This document shows positions 32,221 to 44,298 of a stretch of DNA of 64,000 bases, piece after piece. This DNA comes from Nelumbo lutea. Taxonomy: Eukaryota > Streptophyta > Magnoliopsida > Proteales > Nelumbonaceae. The notes under the pieces were generated by a model. It was not told the DNA's origin. It saw nothing but the letters and a program-made list of their open reading frames with translations, and searched no databases. The translations under genes were made by a program, and so were the position numbers. The stretch covers positions 60,748,727-60,812,726 of the forward strand of contig JAKGHH010000007.1 in NCBI GenBank assembly GCA_022828595.1, given 5' to 3'. Each line of letters starts with the position of its first letter. Positions within the stretch are counted from its first letter, which is position 1.

Positions 32221-34094
32221 AAGAAATCTGAAGTGGGCTGAACAGTTGTTCTCCGTTAATGTTTTGGACTGAGTGGACTGAGTGATGATTGCTGTTATAT
32301 GTACTCTATTACGATTAAATTTATTAATACAAATAATACCAACAGTCAAAAAGTCCAATCATCTAATGGGTATATGAGTGTCTTTTTGCTCATTAACATT
32401 TAACAGGGATGTAGTTGCTTAACGAGTAATGGGATGTATGCAAATTAACACCTATTCTTTAATTTTTTTGGTAAATAAAATAAATTACTTTTATTTAATA
32501 AAATATAAATCCTAATCTTAAAATTCAAAAAAAATCAAATAAATTACTTTTTTGATTGATAACAAATTGATTTATTTTTGTATTCTAATGCAACTTTGTC
32601 TTCAACATGTATTCACAAATACTAATTTTTCTTTGATTCTTATCTTCGTCTTCTTCCAACATATTTATTTACTTTTTCTTCTTTTTGTTTTTTACAATAA
32701 TAAAATTATTAATTGATCAGTAATTTAGTATGTTTTGGTTCGCCAAATTACATGATCAGCTCCTTCATTACTTTGAATCAGTATCCATTTTTTTTTCTTT
32801 GTTAGGCTCTCTAAATCATTAAAATTAATAAATGTAGCAAAAAGAATACCTAATTGATTAGTAAGTTCTAGTTTGATATGCTTAGTAGTACTATTATAAA
32901 CTATAAGCTAGCCTACTGGTCATTAGACTATCAATATATTACATAAGTTACTACAATTACTATAAACTATAAGCTATCTTATTGGTTATTAGACTATTAA
33001 TATACTAAATAAGTCACACAAAATTACACAAAACTTCATTTTCATACTTCTCTTAATGCCTTTCTTGTTTATGAACTATATTTATAATTTTTATTCTTTT
33101 ACTTTGAGGCTTATGCTTCAAACTGCCTTGAGGCTTACGCCTCGCCTCTCCAATACCCAATGGCCTCGCCTTTGCCTTTAGCCTTTTAAAACTTTGGATT
33201 GAACCCTAACAAACAAGAAAAATAAAAACATTAGTATTTCAACTCATAAATTGAATACTTCGGTTTAATAATGTAGGTCTTCTCCCCTAGATCAATGAAG
33301 TTAATGTAACACCTTTCAATGTTAGGGGAGATGACCTACATTCAACAACTAAAAAAGTAGCAGCCATAACTTGTTGGATTACTACTAGGCTTTAAACAAA
33401 CCTAGAAGATTATATCAGCACATCAAGAAACATAAAACTGGATAATGTTTTAATGAATCATTTGCCTTCCCAAGTTATGGAAATTTTGTAATGGCTCTCA
33501 ATACCTTGCTACACTTAATCTTGAAGTTGAGCTTTTGAAATGGCATGAGTGTTTTACTAGATACATTTTCAATTTTCCGCATAGAGAGCCTATAGTGAAA
33601 CTCTAGATATGTGACTGTCCAAATTCATCATCCCTAAAGTTGGGTTCTGCTACAAGGTGTAGTTGGACTGATCAACATTTTACTTACACTTGTAGGCAAG
33701 CTATTTAAGTCTCTAGAGTCCACCTACTTTTCAAAGAGTACTCTATACTGTAACAACCAAAGTTATAGTAAAGATGAAGTCATTGTGCTAGCATGCAACA
33801 ACTTAATCCCTATAGCATTGAAAGGTGTTTTATTCACTGAACTCTATAGTGGACTAAATATTAATTTATTATAACTAATATTTTCATTTAAGTAGGAATT
33901 GTGGACCCATAAGCTTTCAAATGTGTTTTACTAACTGGTCTTTATACAAATACGATGTGGAAGAAAGATACGGATAAGAGTTGGATGACTATGCCAAAGT
34001 ATCTACTTAGCTCATAGTATTTATAACCTCTAATATAAGATTTTCTTTGTGTTACACATGTCTTTAGTAATACCTTTTATTTAATGATAACTAT
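32221..34094. other. AT-rich DNA without a recognised gene
   Basis: Contains the right end of the hAT-like element (to 33196). actataaactataagcta / actataaactataagctatc repeats near 32890 and 32950. 33290-34090 may belong to the CACTA remnant that follows, but no motif shows it. Confidence 0.4.
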
Positions 34095-34900
34095 AAGAAA
34101 GAGCTGAATATTGGAAAGGAGTACAAGATTAAATAGAATTTTCTATGAACCATTCTGATGTCAATGGAAAGATTTATTATCCATGCAACTGATATTTAAA
34201 AATATACATGAAGTCTAAAGAAGATGTTCTTTAGAATGGTGAGAGCTCTCATTGTCACTTGGTCCTTCAACTCGAGATGAATAGTCTTCTAATGATATGC
34301 ATGGGTTATTACATGGCGTGTTTGGATTGACACCAAAGGATATGGATGGACCTAAAATATATGAAGCCTTTCAAAAGGGTTCTAACCTAGAAGCTAAAAG
34401 GTTCTTCTAATTATTACAAAATCCTGAATAACCCTATATCCAGGATGTGATATGTTGACAAAGCTTTCTTTTATTGTGAAATTATTTCAAATCAAGTGCA
34501 TGTATGGGTGGTCTAACAAATCATTGAGGATTTGATCAAATTGTTGAGAATTGCCATTTTGGAGGGTAAGACATTGCCAATAAACTTTTACAAGACAAAT
34601 AAAATTATTTGAGAGTTGGGTCTCAATTATACTAAGACTGATGCATGTCGGAATGATTGTCAATTGTATTAAGAGTTGGGTCTCACTTATACTAACATCT
34701 TGGTTCTTGGATTAATCCCCGGGGCTTTCATCTAATTGTAGAGTCATAAGCAATGTTTGTTAAGAATTATACAACCACTTATGTGGCTCTCCATCCTCCA
34801 ACAACTTCTTGAAAGTAGTTGAACCAAAATTACTTCATTTAAAATCTAAGGAGAGCTGGTTTGGAATACATGGGTGCAAAAAAATGTAATTTTATTATCA
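34095..34900 (+). mobile_element. CACTA (En/Spm) TNP2-type transposase fragment, decayed
   Basis: Frames on the plus strand give, in TNP2 order, VNGKIYYPCN and KSKEDVL (34160-34230), MHGLLHGVFGLTPKDMDGPK (34297 on), KIYEAFQKGSNLEAKRFF, LYPGCD, then KLSFIVKLFQIKCMYGWSNK (34457-34516) and LGLNYTKTDAC (34617 on). These are the N-terminal transposase-associated domain and the start of the TNP2 core. Many stops and frame changes occur. The DDE core and CACTA termini were not found. Confidence 0.75.
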
Positions 34901-36265
34901 TCATGTCAATTGTTGCATTCAAGGCTGAAATAATAGAAGAGCCATTAAAAAAAGGGAATAGTTGTATGAAACACTTGACCATGATCACCACCTTCAGAGT
35001 GAACCACCTATCTATCTTTGCTATAAGCTCTTGTGTCTGATGTGCATGTTTGCAATGCAACAAATTGGACATTGTCTCCCTTGTTGTAATCATAAAGATA
35101 TAGCTTTCTTACTTTTTTTTCCATTAGTAATTAAGCACGTGCGTTGCACGTATGAATTTTTTCATATTAATTACTTGAATTTTAGATATGTCATAGTTAG
35201 GATAGAAATTGAAAATTAATAAAAGTAATAATATGGTTAAAAATAAAATTAAATACTTGTACTAAATGTGCACCTGCAGAAATTTTAAATTACAATAATA
35301 ATAATAATAATTATTATTATTATTTATTATTATTATTATTATTATAGAAATTTCCCAAAATGTCTTTCACAAAATTCTATACTTTTTTTTATCTTTTGTG
35401 TTCTACCTTTTTTTTAAATATTTATTATTCAATTATGACATCATGAATTTCTTTGAAAAGTTGGACCATTGACCCACCATTTAAATAAGAAAATAGCCTT
35501 GATTTTGGATCAATTTTAAATTATATATTCCATCTACATTATATACATATTTCTTATTTATCACATTTAATTTTTGTTTGATATAATTAATTAATAATTT
35601 TTTATATATTCTTTTGATTACTTGTACATTTTATTATTTTTAAATATTTATTATTTAACTATTTTGATTTCTAGGTTGACATTAAATTTTGTATTACATT
35701 TTTGTTATTGAAAAAATTATATCTTATGTATAATATTTAATTTTATGATTCTTTGTATTTTCTATTTAAAAAAAATATTATTTGACTATGATATAATTTC
35801 ATTATTAGGTTGATTTTAATTTTGGCATTCCATTTTCATCATTTACAAAAATACTTCTTACATTTCAAACTTACTTTTGTTTAGTATAATGAATATACAA
35901 TATTAATGACATGTTCAGTTCTTTTTTTTGTATTATATATTTTATTCATTTTATTTATTATTATTTAATTATGGTGTTATTTATTGGTTGATTTGCCCCC
36001 AAATGGTTGAATTGCTTACCCGCCACCGAGAGGGAAGAAAATGGTTTTGTTTTCAAAATATTTATTTTTATATTATTAAAATTAATGTTGTGGATTTAAT
36101 TAGTACAATTTAATGATGAGAAAAAATATATCTTAAATATAGAATTTAATAAGAGAATATACCTTAGATATGAGATTTATTGAGAGATAAAAGGAAAATA
36201 GTTTTACTTCCAATTGGTTTTAAATTTTACATTTCATTTCCATCATTAATAAAACATTTCTTATT
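34901..36265. other. Very AT-rich DNA, no gene
   Basis: Includes a perfect (AAT)n/(ATT)n palindrome (35294-35345) and an acgtgc-gtt-gcacgt inverted repeat at 35139. Some may be CACTA-derived, but this is not shown. Confidence 0.5.
35294..35345. repeat. (AAT)n-(ATT)n palindrome
   Basis: aataataataataataa directly followed by ttattattattatta and more TTA units; able to form a perfect hairpin. Confidence 0.9.
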
Positions 36266-36273
36266 TTTATCAT

Positions 36274-36862
36274 CAATGTTTTCAACTTGTTGTTGACTTG
36301 GTTTATTGAACCGCTCGAACTGTCATTCGGCCGTAATTCTAGGTTTGGTTTTGTTGAAACTCCCCATTTTGGTTAAAAACCATTTAACTTGAGCAGTTCA
36401 ACCATTGACCCTTTCGACCTAGTAACTATGTCGTAGGTTGCGCACTTAATTATGTGCAAACTTTTGGAAGCCATAACTTTGCACTCCGATGTTCGATTGG
36501 GGTTATCTTTTTTTTTTTTAATTTGAGTAATTTTTCAAGATCTATATGTCACAAGGGAATTATGCGCCTTACCTTGCTATTTTTGCGGAAAAAAACCTTT
36601 TTTGGCACCAAATTGCAATTTTGGATATTTTTTATAAATAAAAAATTGAAATATAATTAAAAAATAAATAAATGTAGCATAATACATATATTATACGTAA
36701 TATATGAAAAATATAATTATACTATTTATTGAGAAAATATGTAATTTTACACACAGTGTTGATGCAGAGCGGTTTGACTCGTTTGACCTTAATAGTCGAA
36801 CTGGTGACCTGTGACCCGAAGGCAAAAGCGGGTCGACCTCCGGGTTGGTTTTTAAAACATTG
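36274..36862. mobile_element. hAT-type element, 589 bp
   Basis: Left end CAATGTTTTCAAC; right end, inverted, CAATGTTTTAAAA. Perfect 8-bp duplication tttatcat (36266-36273, 36863-36870). Subterminal ttgacttggtttattgaacc and gtttgacc…gacctgtgacccgaaggcaaaa words match the element at 24581. AT-rich core, no transposase. Confidence 0.9.
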
Positions 36863-36870
36863 TTTATCAT

Positions 36871-38268
36871 ACTTATTAGTGTTTAATATGTCAAATATAT
36901 GATGTTAAAAACGTTCCCATTTTTTTTAATTTTTATATGCATTTTATATATTTTTGAATTTTTTTATCTAATTGTAGTAACATGGATTGGCCCCTTTGAC
37001 CCAAATGGTTTAATTTCTTACCACGGCCTATATGAAAACACTATTTTTTCTAGGTAGATTTTAAAAGTATAAGTTTTTATATTATTAAAATTATTAATTT
37101 ATTATGTATGTATTTAATTATAGAATTTAATGATTCAATATGTGATTCAATGAAGGTGAATGCAAATTAATACCTTAAATGTTGGATTTAATGGAAAATA
37201 ATTGAATGCATTGAATATCTTAAAATTAACTCTTTTCAACTCATTTAATATCAATAACTAATTACCCTATTTGTGCTCATTTTTTATCAATAAATTTAAA
37301 TATAGAGGGATAAATTTTGTCATCATAAAATTCCAAAAATATTCTTAAGGCTATTCGTAATTTTTAAAATAGTATATAGTTTTTTTGGAACTATGAGGGT
37401 GGGGGTAAGACTAAAGCAGAAAACTAGGAATAGGCTATAATGTCAGTATGGTGGTGAAATTAGGCAATTAATCTCTCTCTCTCCATCCCCAACTTGTCTT
37501 TTCTCTCTTTAATTCCATTGAAATCACAATATTTCACACCTAGCTCCAACTCGACTCCCTCTACAATCACCAATATTACCTTATGCTCTTGCTTGTACTA
37601 ATTCTATTACTGGTGAACTATAGTGGCCTGATCCCTTGCCTGTGGGTATGTAGGCAGCTCCTCTAGGAGTCCAACTAATTGTATCCCCTCAACTCCTTTT
37701 CCTCTCTATTAAAATTGTCATTTCCTTGGACTTTTGGAGTCAACTAACTGCATGTGCTCTAGCTGTCAACTTGCACTTGTATGAGTTTATCTTGTTGTGA
37801 TATGCTAAGAAAACTCAAATATGAGAAAACCATTTACCCTTTTTCTTTTAACCAAACTATGTCTATTTCTATGAAGCCAAAATGAATCATTCGGTTTACT
37901 AAAATCTGAACTAAAATTGAACTAAAGCGAGACAAAAGTTTTATAATAATTTTACGGTTTTTTTTCAAATTTTATTATGTTATCATTTTCATTCAAAATA
38001 AAACCTTGAGAACACCTTTGCTTATCTTTGTGATTCAAATCACAAGCAAAAGGAATGTATGGAAAGGGAAAAAAAATGAAAGCATTGATGTGAGACAATG
38101 GATTTTCAAAAGGAAAAAAAGGGGAAAGCATAAGCAAAATTAAAGTAGAGAGAGTAAAATAGAGGAGGAGGGATTGTTGGCTCTTCACCTCTGAGGTTGA
38201 GAGATTGTAACTAAGCATTACTATGATAGAGAGGCAAAGAGAATAATAGCGAGGGAACAACCAACGTA
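36871..38268. other. No recognised gene
   Basis: AT-rich to 37440. 37480-37800 is a CT-rich unique-looking stretch without a supported frame. The minus ORF at 37952-38260 (LCLSIIVMLSYNLSTSEVKS) has no known domain. Confidence 0.4.
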
Positions 38269-38870
38269 GGGGTGTAAATGAATTGAGTTGTTCACGAGCT
38301 ATTCGAGCTCAACTGTTAAAAAGCTTGATTTGGCTTGGTCTATACTGAGTTTTGAGCCGAACTCGAAACCAATATATAGAGTTTTTTGCTAATCAAGCCA
38401 AACTCGAGTATAATAAAGCTTGGCTTGTGAGGTTCGTGAGCTTATATAGATTTATGTATGTATGTATGTACGTATGTATGTATGTATGTATGTATGCATA
38501 CATATATTAATAAATAATTTTGTTATATGCATAATAATATTTTTATTTATATAATAATACATATTATATAATATTTTTATTTTTATACTAGTAATAATAA
38601 ATAGTTTTTATATTCTTAAATATTTGTATGTAAAATTAAAAAATAATTTTTATATGTATAATTTTTTATTGTTTATTGGAAGCTTGGTTCACATTCAAGC
38701 TCAAGCTGAGTTGAGTTTGAACATATGAGCTTGAGTTGAGTTGAATTTGAATTCAAATCTCTAGCTTGAATTAAGCTCGAACCTCATGAATTTTTGGCAA
38801 ATCAAGCTTGAATAGCCAGGTATTTAGCTTGAATCCACTTGTAGTTCAATGGTTCAGGCATTCCTTGTAG
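38269..38870. mobile_element. One-ended hAT-like repeat with (TATG)n
   Basis: taggggtgtaaatgaattga is a typical hAT-type left end. AGCTTGAGTTGAGTT/AAGCTCGAAC words on both sides of an AT-rich core are typical of the class. A (TATG)n run lies at 38455-38499. The right terminus is missing. Confidence 0.55.
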
Positions 38871-39124
38871 ATATACATAGCAACCAAGTGCTATGATAGA
38901 GAATGGAGATTTGAGACCGAGAGATAGAGGAATCTTTTGTAGGCAGTCACTATATAGAGATATAAATTGTTCAATGTTCCATTGTTTCTTTATGACTTTC
39001 TCGACTTTTGAGTCAATAACTGATTGATGTCTATCACTCTATTGTCTTGACTCTTCACTCCAAAGTAGCTGGGAAATCAAAAAGGGATGGAATCTAATTT
39101 GGGAGGGAAATCTCGATAGCTTGA

Positions 39125-39880
39125 AACATTTTTAAACAAATAAAGGGTTTCATTCATCTCAAATTTGAATATTACAACTTATAACCAAAATCGGAGATTC
39201 AGGGCAATTCGACCAAGTAGTAATAACAGTACAATCAATGGCAATCCTTGCCAATTTATGTGCAGCTCCGTTAGCATTCCGCTGAATATGACAAATTGAG
39301 AGAGATGACAGGCACTAAAGAAGCCCCCCGTAATCAACAATAACGGTGTTTATACACCACAGTGGTGAGAGAGAGTCCATCAATAGGAGGTCGACAATTT
39401 GTTTTGCATCGCCTTCAAAAGGCACTTTGATTCAATTGCAAATCCATAGCAAACTTTATTGAATGGAAAAGAAAAACCCACAAGTCCACCTGAATTAGAG
39501 ACCCAGTAGGGAGTGGAGGCGATTACCGTGACAGTCTCTAACAAAGCTTTTGGCTTCATCCAGAGAAGGATCACTTCTTGTAGTTTGATGTAAACATGAA
39601 CAAGTCGCCATCACTCTTGCGTGATTAATTATGGCCATAGGGTTGAAAGCCCTTTGTTTCAAAAACATGCTCACTTCTGTATATCCATATTAACCACAAC
39701 ATTGAGGAGCCAACTATGAAACAATTTGTCATCAAGCAATTCCAATACAAGAAACATTGCCCATTTTGCTTACATGGCAAAAATGTTACCAAATAAAAAA
39801 TCCCAGGAAACAATGACACCACCAGTGTGTGGCACGACTGATTCCTGAGAAAACGACCATGAAGAAATGGTGTTGTTATC
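39125..39880 (-). mobile_element. LINE fragment with RVT_3-type RNase H
   Basis: Minus strand: 39897-39625 reads NCFIVGSSMLWLIWIYRSEH, the zf-RVT end. 39574-39380 reads ALLETVTVIASTPYW and KVCYGFAIESKCLLKAMQNK (RNase H; the Asp position of ESD is changed to ESK). 39300-39230 reads CHIQRNANGAAHKLARIAI, the RN-N-AAHxLA block. The 3' end is near 39125 (GAATGAAACCC then TTTATTTG). The copia element at 39881 is inserted in or next to it. Confidence 0.7.
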
Positions 39881-40237
39881 TGTTGGAATTGACTCAAAAA
39901 TAAAATCTGTTACAGAAAGTAGCTAGTGGTGCATAGTGACCACAAAGTTAGTTACAGAAAGTGACTATTGGTGCATGGTAACCACAAAGTCAGTTACAAA
40001 GAAACAAAAAAAGGTGGCTATCTTGTATCTTCTTCTTCTACTACAATTTTAATGAAGAATCTCTCTAGAGTGTGTGCTCTTCCCGTGTGTGTAGGAGGAT
40101 TTTCTCTGAACCACGTAAATTCTTATGTCTTCACCTCTACTTGTTTGAATTTTGTTTACTTTGCTATTTGTGTGTGTTCTCTATCTTTTCTTCATAGGTT
40201 GATTCGAGATACGTGATCCAACACTACTGCACCAACA
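39881..40237 (+). repeat. 5' LTR of copia A (357 bp)
   Basis: TGTTGGAATTGAC…CACCAACA. Upstream in the LTR, a 42-bp unit (ttacagaaagt…cacaaagt(t/c)ag) is present twice in tandem (39910-39951, 39952-39993). The 3' LTR has one copy. Tandem U3 units of this kind are enhancer-like in Tnt1-type elements; that role here is inference. Confidence 0.92.
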
Positions 40238-40280
40238 AATGGTATCAAAGCAAGGTTATTAAATCTGTGAAACACTTACG

Positions 40281-41100
40281 ATGGCGAAGATGTCAACTAT
40301 AAAGTTCGAGGTAGAGAAATTTGATGGCAATATGAATTTTGGGTTGTGGCAAAAAAGGGTGAAGACGGATATAGTACAACAAGGTCTTCACAAGGCTCTT
40401 CTTGAAAAGGAGAAGGTAGAGAAAATGATAAGTGATGAGTGGGCTGAGTTAGATCTGAAGGCATTGAGCATGATTTAGTTATACTTGGCAGATGAAGTGA
40501 TATACAACGTACTCGATGAGGAAACCACCATTGGCTTGTGGACAAAGTTAGAAAAATTGTATATGACAAAATCTCTCACCAATAAGTTGTACCTGAAGAG
40601 GCAATTATACAGTTTGCGTATGGCCGATAAAACCAATTTATTGGATCATTTGAATACATTCAATCGGTTGATGGTGCAACTTCTCAATATGTAGATGTGG
40701 AAATTGATGAAGAAGATAAGGCAATTCTTCTCCTCTCATCTCTTCTAGAATCGTATAATCATTTGGTGATGACCATCTTGTTGAAAGGATACATTGGTGA
40801 TGGATGATGTCACAAGTACTTTGTTGTCAAACGAGAGCAAAAGCCTACCTTTAGTGATAGTGAAAGTTTGACTGCAAAGGATTTGGGTTATGAACGGGGT
40901 AGATCTAAAGAGAGGGGAGATAAGAAGAATAGAGGCAGATCAAAATCCAAATTGAAGAAAACACAATGCTAGTGGTGCAAGAAAGATGGTCATTGGCTAA
41001 AGGATTGCAAGAAATTTGTAGATGATCAAAAGAAGAAAGGCAAAGCTACAAACGAGGTAAGTATTGCTTTCGATACAGAGAGTGATAGAGATCTTCTTAC
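40281..41100 (+). pseudogene. Copia A gag
   Basis: Starts MAKMSTIKFEVEKFDGNMNF, with FGLWQKRVKTDIVQQGLHKA, then a stop after LSMI (40478) and a further frame TNKLYLKRQLYSLRM. The CCHC zinc knuckle near 40967 reads C-stop-WCKKDGHWLKDCKK, so a stop sits inside it. UBN2/Retrotran_gag type. Confidence 0.85.
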
Positions 41101-41119
41101 GGTCTCCTCATGTATGGAT

Positions 41120-42417
41120 CCCTTGGATACTTGAATACTTGATTCTGGATGTTCTTATCATATGCATCCTTATTGAGATTGGTTTTCTACGAATGAGTCA
41201 CATGTTGGCAGCACAGTTCTTATAGAAAATAATGCCAAGTGTAAAACTATTGGGATTGAGACAATTAAAATTAAGATGTTTGATGAGATTGTTAGAACAT
41301 TAACAAATGTTAGACGTGTCCTAGATCTTAAGAAAATTTTAGTTTCACTTGGTGCTTTAGATGATGTTGGGTGTGCATATAGTGAGGCTGATGGAGTCAT
41401 AAAAGTTAAACGGGGTGCTATGGTTGTCATAAAAGGAGAGAAAAAATGATCATTATACAGGCTAATTGGAAAAACTATTCACTGGGGATGCGGCTATTAC
41501 ATCCACTTTAGATGATGATTCTAGTCAGTTATGGCACTTAAGATTGGCACACATTAGCAAGAAGAGCATGATAGAACTATACAAAAGGAAATTACTTGAT
41601 GGTGTTAAACCTTGCAAATTAGATTTTTGCAAATATTATATTTTTGGAAAGCAATGCAGGGTCAGTTTTATAGCATCTACTAAAAGAAGCAGGGAGATTC
41701 TTGAGTATGTGCATGCAGATATGTGGGGGTTCATCGCCAATGACTTCTAGTGGTGGAGCACGATATTTTGTTAGCTTTGTTGATGATTATTCCATAAAGG
41801 TTTGGGTGTACTTTATGAAGCATAAATCTGAAACATTTGAGAAGTTCAAGATTTGGAAGGCAAAAGTGAAGAAGCAAACCGGAAAGCAGATAAAATACCT
41901 ATGGATCGATAATGGTAGAGAGTTTACCTTGACAGAGTTTCAGAAATTTTATGCAGCAAAAGGGATTATTCGACATCTCACTACTCCAAGCACACTACAG
42001 CAGAACGGGGTAGCAAAAAGAATGAACATGACACAACTAGAGAAGGCAAGGTACATGAGACTCTTTGCAGATTTACCAAAGCAATTTTGGGTTGAGACAG
42101 TTAATATGGCTTATTATGTGGCAAATAGATCACCTTCCTTAGCATTGGGACTCAAAACAGCAGAAGAGGTATGGACTGGTAATTCTGTTGATTACTTGAG
42201 AATTTTTGGATGCCCTTGTTATGTCTTGTTGCAGGATAGAGAGATGACAAAGCTTGATGCTAAGTCAAAACCTTGCATTTTTCTGGGATACAATGAAGGG
42301 GTAAAAAGATTCAAACTTTGGAATCCTAACACCAAGAAGGTTGAGATAAGCAGAGATTTTGTATTTGATGAAGCTTCTATGTTGAAGAAAAATCAGCAAC
42401 AAATCCTAAATGGTTAG
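41120..42417 (+). pseudogene. Copia A protease and integrase
   Basis: Protease ILDSGCSYHM near 41140 keeps the DSG active site. 41466-41750 is the GAG-pre-integrase zinc domain (LWHLRLAHISKKSM; FCKYYIFGKQC). 41701-42417 is the integrase core: FVDDYSIKVWVYFMKHKSET, then WIDNGREF with Asp, then LQQNGVAKRMNMTQLEKAR. The catalytic Glu (normally VAER) is Lys. The Rve tail FGCPCYVLLQ and FLGYNEGVKRFKLWNP is present. A frame change lies between the two ORFs. Confidence 0.88.
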
Positions 42418-42462
42418 AAGAGCAATACCTCAATTCAGGCGGAGTGAAGTGAGGAAGAGAAA

Positions 42463-44205
42463 TTGGGTAGTGAACCAGTCACTACAGACTCTTCTCATAA
42501 AAGCCAAGAAGTTGCACAATCCCAAGAGGAACCACCATATTCCATTGCTATAGGCAGGGCTAAAAGCAACATCAAGAAACGAGTCAGATTTAATCATATA
42601 GTTGCATATGCATTAACAGCTAATTGTGATGATCCAATGACCTACAAGGAGGCAATGAAAGATAAGGATAGCTCACTATGGATGGGTGCTATGAAAGAGG
42701 AGATGGCTTCTCTTTGGAAGAATGAAACTTGGAAGTTAGTAGAATTGCCTAAGGGTAAGAAAGCTATTAGGTGCAAGTGGGTGTACAAAAAGAAAGAGGC
42801 TTCATCTGCAAGCGAACCAGTTAGGTACAAGGCAAGGTTAGTAGCGAAAGGATATGCACAAAAGGAAAAAGTGGACTTCAATGAGACTTTATCTCCTATA
42901 GTGAAGCAATATTCCATTAGAATCATGTTGGTGATGGTAGCTATGTGGGATATGGAGTTGGAGCATCTTGATGTGAAGACAATTTTCCTCCATGAAAACT
43001 TAAAAGAGGAAATTTACATGGTGCAACCAGATGGGTTTGTCAAGAAAGGCAAAGAACAAATGGTATGCAAGTTGAATAGGTTGCTCTATGGCCTTAAGCA
43101 AGCACTGAGGCAATGGTGCAAGCGTTTTGACACTTTTATGACTTCACATGGCTACATCAGAAGTAAGTACGTCAATTGTGTTTATTTTTGTTTCCTTCAT
43201 GATGACTACATTATACTATTGATGCTTTATGTTGATGACATGTTTATTGCTTGTAAGACTCTACATGAAATTACTAAGTTAAAGCATGAATTGAAAATGA
43301 AATTTGAGATGAAAGATTTCGGTGGAGCAAAGAAAATCTTGGCCTCTTAGGTATGGTAATTCAAAGAGACAGGTGCAATGGGAAGTTATGGTTAACTCAA
43401 AGGGTGTATTAAGAAGGTATTGACCAAATTCAATATGAAGGAGGCTAAGGCAGTGAGCACACCACTAGTTCAGCACTTTAGACTATATCTTCAACATTGC
43501 ACAAAGACAAAGGAAAAACATGAGGAGATGATACATATACCATATGTTAGTGCAGTTAGATGTCTTATGTAAGCTATGGTATGCACCTGACTGGACTTAT
43601 CTCAAGCAGTTAGTGTTATGAACAGATTTATGGTTAATCCGGGGAAGGAGCATTGGAATGTTGTAAAGTGGATTTTGCGCTACTTGAACGGTATCCAAGA
43701 TACATGATTATTATTTCATAATGGTTTGAAAGGAAACAAAATGGTTGGGTATATAGATTCAAATTTTGCGGGTGACCTTGACAAAAGAAAGCCTACTATA
43801 GGATATATTTTCACTCTTGGTCAGGGTCTTATTAGTTGGAAATCTACATTACAAAATACAGTAGCTCCATCTACTATAGAAATAGAGTACATGGCAGTAG
43901 TAGAGGCAGCCAAGAAGTTGTATTATTAAGAGAATTGGTTCAAAAGCTTGGAATTGATCAGAAGAACATTTGTATTCACTGTGACAGTTAGAGTGTTATA
44001 CATCTTGCAAAGGATCTAGTATACCACGCAAAGGCTAAGCACATAGATGTGCGGTATCATAGGCTTAGAGATTTTGTAGTAGATGGTGACATTCAATTGG
44101 AGAAGATTTCTTCCCAAATGAACATAACAGACATGATGACCAAACCATTGCCAAAGGAGAGATTCAGGCATTGCCTGAATCTTTCAAACATACAATGGTG
44201 CTAAG
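42463..44205 (+). pseudogene. Copia A reverse transcriptase and RNase H
   Basis: 42463-43350 encodes the RT: WKLVELPKGKKAIRCKWVYK, ARLVAKGYAQKE, LNRLLYGLKQALRQW and the catalytic LYVDDMFIAC, all intact. A stop follows KKILAS. 43726-43929 encodes RNase H: GYIDSNFAGDLDKRKPTIGY and EIEYMAVVEAAKKL, then a stop; the later CDS, HAKAKHIDVRYHRLRD and TKPLPKERFRHC are also out of one frame. RT is readable over 295 codons but cut off from the rest. Confidence 0.88.
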
Positions 44206-44298
44206 TTGTGAATGCCCCAGGAAGAAGGGGTATTCTAGATAGAGAAATGGAGCATGTTTAAGAAGAGAGTTGAAATTTTTTTGAGTCAAGGTAGGGGA

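Larger units (their letters stand above)
30553..33196. mobile_element. Large hAT-like element with GAGGCGAGGC termini
   Basis: Left end CATAGTTTTAAAAAGATAAA then GAGGCGAGGC; right end, inverted, CAAAGTTTTAAAAGGCTAAA then GGCAAAGGCGAGGC. The 8-bp flanks agttgaac / gattgaac agree at 6 of 8. It carries an LTR-like block, a (GA)n run and two tandem copies of an unnamed repeat, so the 2.6 kb size comes from later insertions. No transposase seen. Confidence 0.55.
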
